The notes below the pieces were generated by a model. That model saw only the letters and a program-made list of their open reading frames with translations. It had not been told where the DNA came from and did not search any database. The translations under genes and the position numbers were made by a program. DNA of 7,899 bases from a bacterium (GTDB taxonomy: Bacteria > UBA9089 > CG2-30-40-21 > SBAY01), in assembly GCA_030018635.1 (NCBI GenBank), contig JASEHU010000088.1, forward strand, positions 1 to 7,899, given 5' to 3'. Numbering within the stretch: the stretch's first letter is position 1; each line of letters opens with the position of its first letter. Below, piece by piece: positions 6,468 to 7,899 of this stretch.

Positions 6468-7514
6468 TCAATTTTTAATTCTCTCCTGAGGATACTCATC
6501 ATGGATTTCACCTACTATCTCTTCTAACAAGTCCTCCATTGTCACTAATCCGACAACCCTGCCCAATTTATTTTTAACAATAGCCATTTGCAGATGACTT
6601 TTCTGAAATTCCTTAAGCAAGGCATTAATTTTCATAGAAGGCAGTACAAAATAAGCCGGCATGATTAATTTTTGCCAGTCGGTCTGATTTTTAATAGCCA
6701 GAAGAAAATTCTTGACATGAATTATGCCGACAATGTCTTCTTCTTTAAAGCTCTGACTCGTCTGATCTGTCAGACTTATTACCGGTAATCTTGAATGTCC
6801 CTGCCTGGACATCAGGTGTAAAATTTTAGCCTCTGAATCCTCTTTTATGTTAGCCGAGACCATCCGTGTTTGTGGAATCATTACCTCTTCTACCTTCATA
6901 TCTCCAAATTCAAAGATAGAGTGGATTAATTCCTGTTCCTGTGCCTTTAAAACCCCTTCTTTTGCCCCTATGTCTATCATTGTTCTAATCTCTTCTTCGG
7001 TTAATTCTTTATCACGGACAAAAAAACGGTGTTTTTCTATTAATGAGACTATGGAAATAGTCAACCACGATAAGCCTATTCTCAAAGGGGCTAAGAGGAT
7101 TGTAAACCATTTAACAGGATGGACAACTAAAGGGGCGAACTGCATGGATTTTGTAACACCAAACGTAATCGGAATAATTTCCCCAAAAAGCAAAATTAGG
7201 GATGTCATCACAAAGATAGCCAATGTCGTAGATAGAATTTCATTTAGACCGATTCCGGCACAAAGATTAATTATTATAAATGTCCCTAATGCCGAGGCAG
7301 TGATATTGACTAAGGTAGTCCCAATTAAAAGGGTAGATAGGAGTTTTGCCGGATTTTCTATTAGATTCAAGATTTTTGTCTGGCAGGTAGTTCTTAGTTG
7401 TTTTATCTTTAATTTTGACAGGGCAAAAAGGGTTGCCTCTGCCCCTGAGAAAAAGGCAGATAATCCTAAAAGAATAACTAAAAAACTCAATTGCAAAATT
7501 AGGTTATTATCCAA
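6468..7514 (-). CDS. Divergent CNNM/CBS paralog lacking the CorC_HlyC domain
   Basis: The product is a 348-residue membrane protein related to its downstream neighbour. The DUF21/CNNM domain (about 1-165) has hydrophobic segments near 6-22, 58-85, 93-110 and 125-157, and SGAEATLFA (23-31). The second membrane motif reads GEIIPIT (111-117), with Ile where the family and the neighbour have Lys. The CBS pair is recognisable (VMIPQTRM 211-218, SRLPVI 241-246, VVGLVTMEDLLEEIVGEI 320-337), but the usual DEYGG before the last strand is KNKLGR, and residues 247-260 form an insert. The protein stops 11 residues after that motif, so the C-terminal domain of about 80 residues is absent. It may be an accessory or regulatory subunit of the neighbour. 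Paired CNNM genes occur in other bacteria (general knowledge). The start is a TTG at 7514, with AAGG 12 bases ahead. No in-frame ATG exists in the first 100 codons. Confidence 0.88.
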   Translation of the reverse strand: MDNNLILQLSFLVILLGLSAFFSGAEATLFALSKLKIKQLRTTCQTKILNLIENPAKLLSTLLIGTTLVNITASALGTFIIINLCAGIGLNEILSTTLAIFVMTSLILLFGEIIPITFGVTKSMQFAPLVVHPVKWFTILLAPLRIGLSWLTISIVSLIEKHRFFVRDKELTEEEIRTMIDIGAKEGVLKAQEQELIHSIFEFGDMKVEEVMIPQTRMVSANIKEDSEAKILHLMSRQGHSRLPVISLTDQTSQSFKEEDIVGIIHVKNFLLAIKNQTDWQKLIMPAYFVLPSMKINALLKEFQKSHLQMAIVKNKLGRVVGLVTMEDLLEEIVGEIHDEYPQERIKN

Positions 7515-7526
7515 TTTTTTATTACA

Positions 7527-7530
7527 CCTT
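7527..7530 (-). promoter_or_regulatory. Weak ribosome site for a TTG start
   Basis: AAGG (in AAAGGTG) lies 12 bases before the TTG at 7514. This is slightly far for a Shine-Dalgarno site, and with the TTG codon it suggests modest translation of the shorter CNNM protein. Confidence 0.45.
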
Positions 7531-7560
7531 TTTTGTTTTTAAATTTTACTCTAAAATCAA

Positions 7561-7899
7561 CTATTCCTTTCCCTGTTCTTCTAAAAGAAATAATTCATGC
7601 AATTTTTTCTGCAAAACTTTTTTAGGTATAAGTTTTGTCTTGTATTCAGCAACCAGTGCAGGCGAAAGATTGCGGCTGAGAGCGTATTCCACGACCTCAT
7701 CGTCTTTAGATTTACAAAGGATTATACCTACGCTGGGGTTTTCATCTGGTTTTCTGACATCCCGATCCAGCGCCTCAAGGTAAAAGTTCAGTTTGCCCAG
7801 ATATTCTGGCTTGAAATCATCAATCTTTAGTTCAATCATCACCAGACAGCGTAGCCCTCTATGAAAGAAAAGCAGATCAATAAAGTAATCATTCTTGCC
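7561..7899 (-). CDS. YhcG/DUF1016-family PD-(D/E)XK nuclease, C-terminal part (5' end outside window)
   Basis: The last 112 codons of a larger gene are present, and the frame stays open to the window edge. A GTG at 7842 is internal, because upstream codons continue in frame with family residues (YFIDLLFFHRGLRCLVMIELK). The fragment carries the nuclease core: Asp8 in YFIDLL and the E-x-K pair Glu23/Lys25 in MIELK (numbered from the edge). ENPSVGIILCKSKDDEVVEYAL and LSPALVAEY follow, both typical of the C-terminal domain of YhcG (DUF1016). Family members have an N-terminal DUF1016 helical domain, not visible here, and often lie near restriction-modification loci, suggesting DNA processing or defence. 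The exact role is unsettled. It ends 46 bases before the start of the shorter CNNM gene on the same strand. No other defence gene is inside the window. Confidence 0.9.
   Translation of the reverse strand, partial: GKNDYFIDLLFFHRGLRCLVMIELKIDDFKPEYLGKLNFYLEALDRDVRKPDENPSVGIILCKSKDDEVVEYALSRNLSPALVAEYKTKLIPKKVLQKKLHELFLLEEQGKE

Noticed and set aside
6847..7542. 231-codon plus-strand open frame
   Set aside because: It lies wholly opposite the shorter CNNM gene, has no recognisable domain, and is explained as an antisense shadow.
7543..7557. ATTTTA-CTC-TAAAAT palindrome between the nuclease and CNNM genes
   Set aside because: All stem pairs are A-T, and no T-run follows in the transcribed direction, so it is not a convincing terminator.
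7597..7830. 77-codon plus-strand open frame
   Set aside because: It is antisense to the nuclease core, which carries the expected catalytic residues.

Overview
The window is an AT-rich bacterial chromosome segment. It carries one housekeeping gene, a very large exported multidomain protein, a pair of CNNM/CorC-type membrane proteins, the end of a PD-(D/E)XK nuclease gene, a fragment of radC, and several long inverted repeats in the gaps. The intergenic spaces are fairly long and filled with hairpin sequences. The proteins do not fix the taxon. The mix of NHL, TPR and transglutaminase-like domains with A/T-rich dispersed palindromes suggests an uncultivated candidate-phylum bacterium, but that is a low-confidence inference.

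Layout, plus strand: 92-760 is rpe (ribulose-phosphate 3-epimerase). A roughly 280-base gap follows, with a long hairpin (864-937) and a conserved flank (952-972). At 1039-4692 lies a 1217-residue predicted secreted protein: signal peptide, twelve NHL-type blades probably forming two propellers, TPRs, a beta-rich region, a transglutaminase-like Cys-His-Glu domain, and more TPRs. The 4693-5011 gap holds a 34-base palindrome, a 39-codon remnant of the RadC N-terminus, and a second kind of long inverted repeat.

Layout, minus strand, read right to left: the 3' part of a YhcG/DUF1016-type nuclease gene (7561 to the right edge, incomplete); a 348-residue CNNM/CBS protein with a TTG start (6468-7514) that lacks the usual C-terminal domain; a gap holding a second copy of the first hairpin element in opposite orientation (about 6287-6424); and a full-length 412-residue CNNM/CBS/CorC_HlyC protein (5012-6250). 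The two strands converge in the 4.7-5.0 kb gap.

The CNNM pair probably acts together in divalent-cation (Mg2+) transport or homeostasis. The other genes show no clear pathway link. No complete new defence or mobile system is visible. The items most worth following are the architecture of the 1217-residue protein, the two-copy hairpin element with its conserved flank, and the decayed radC between two palindromes.
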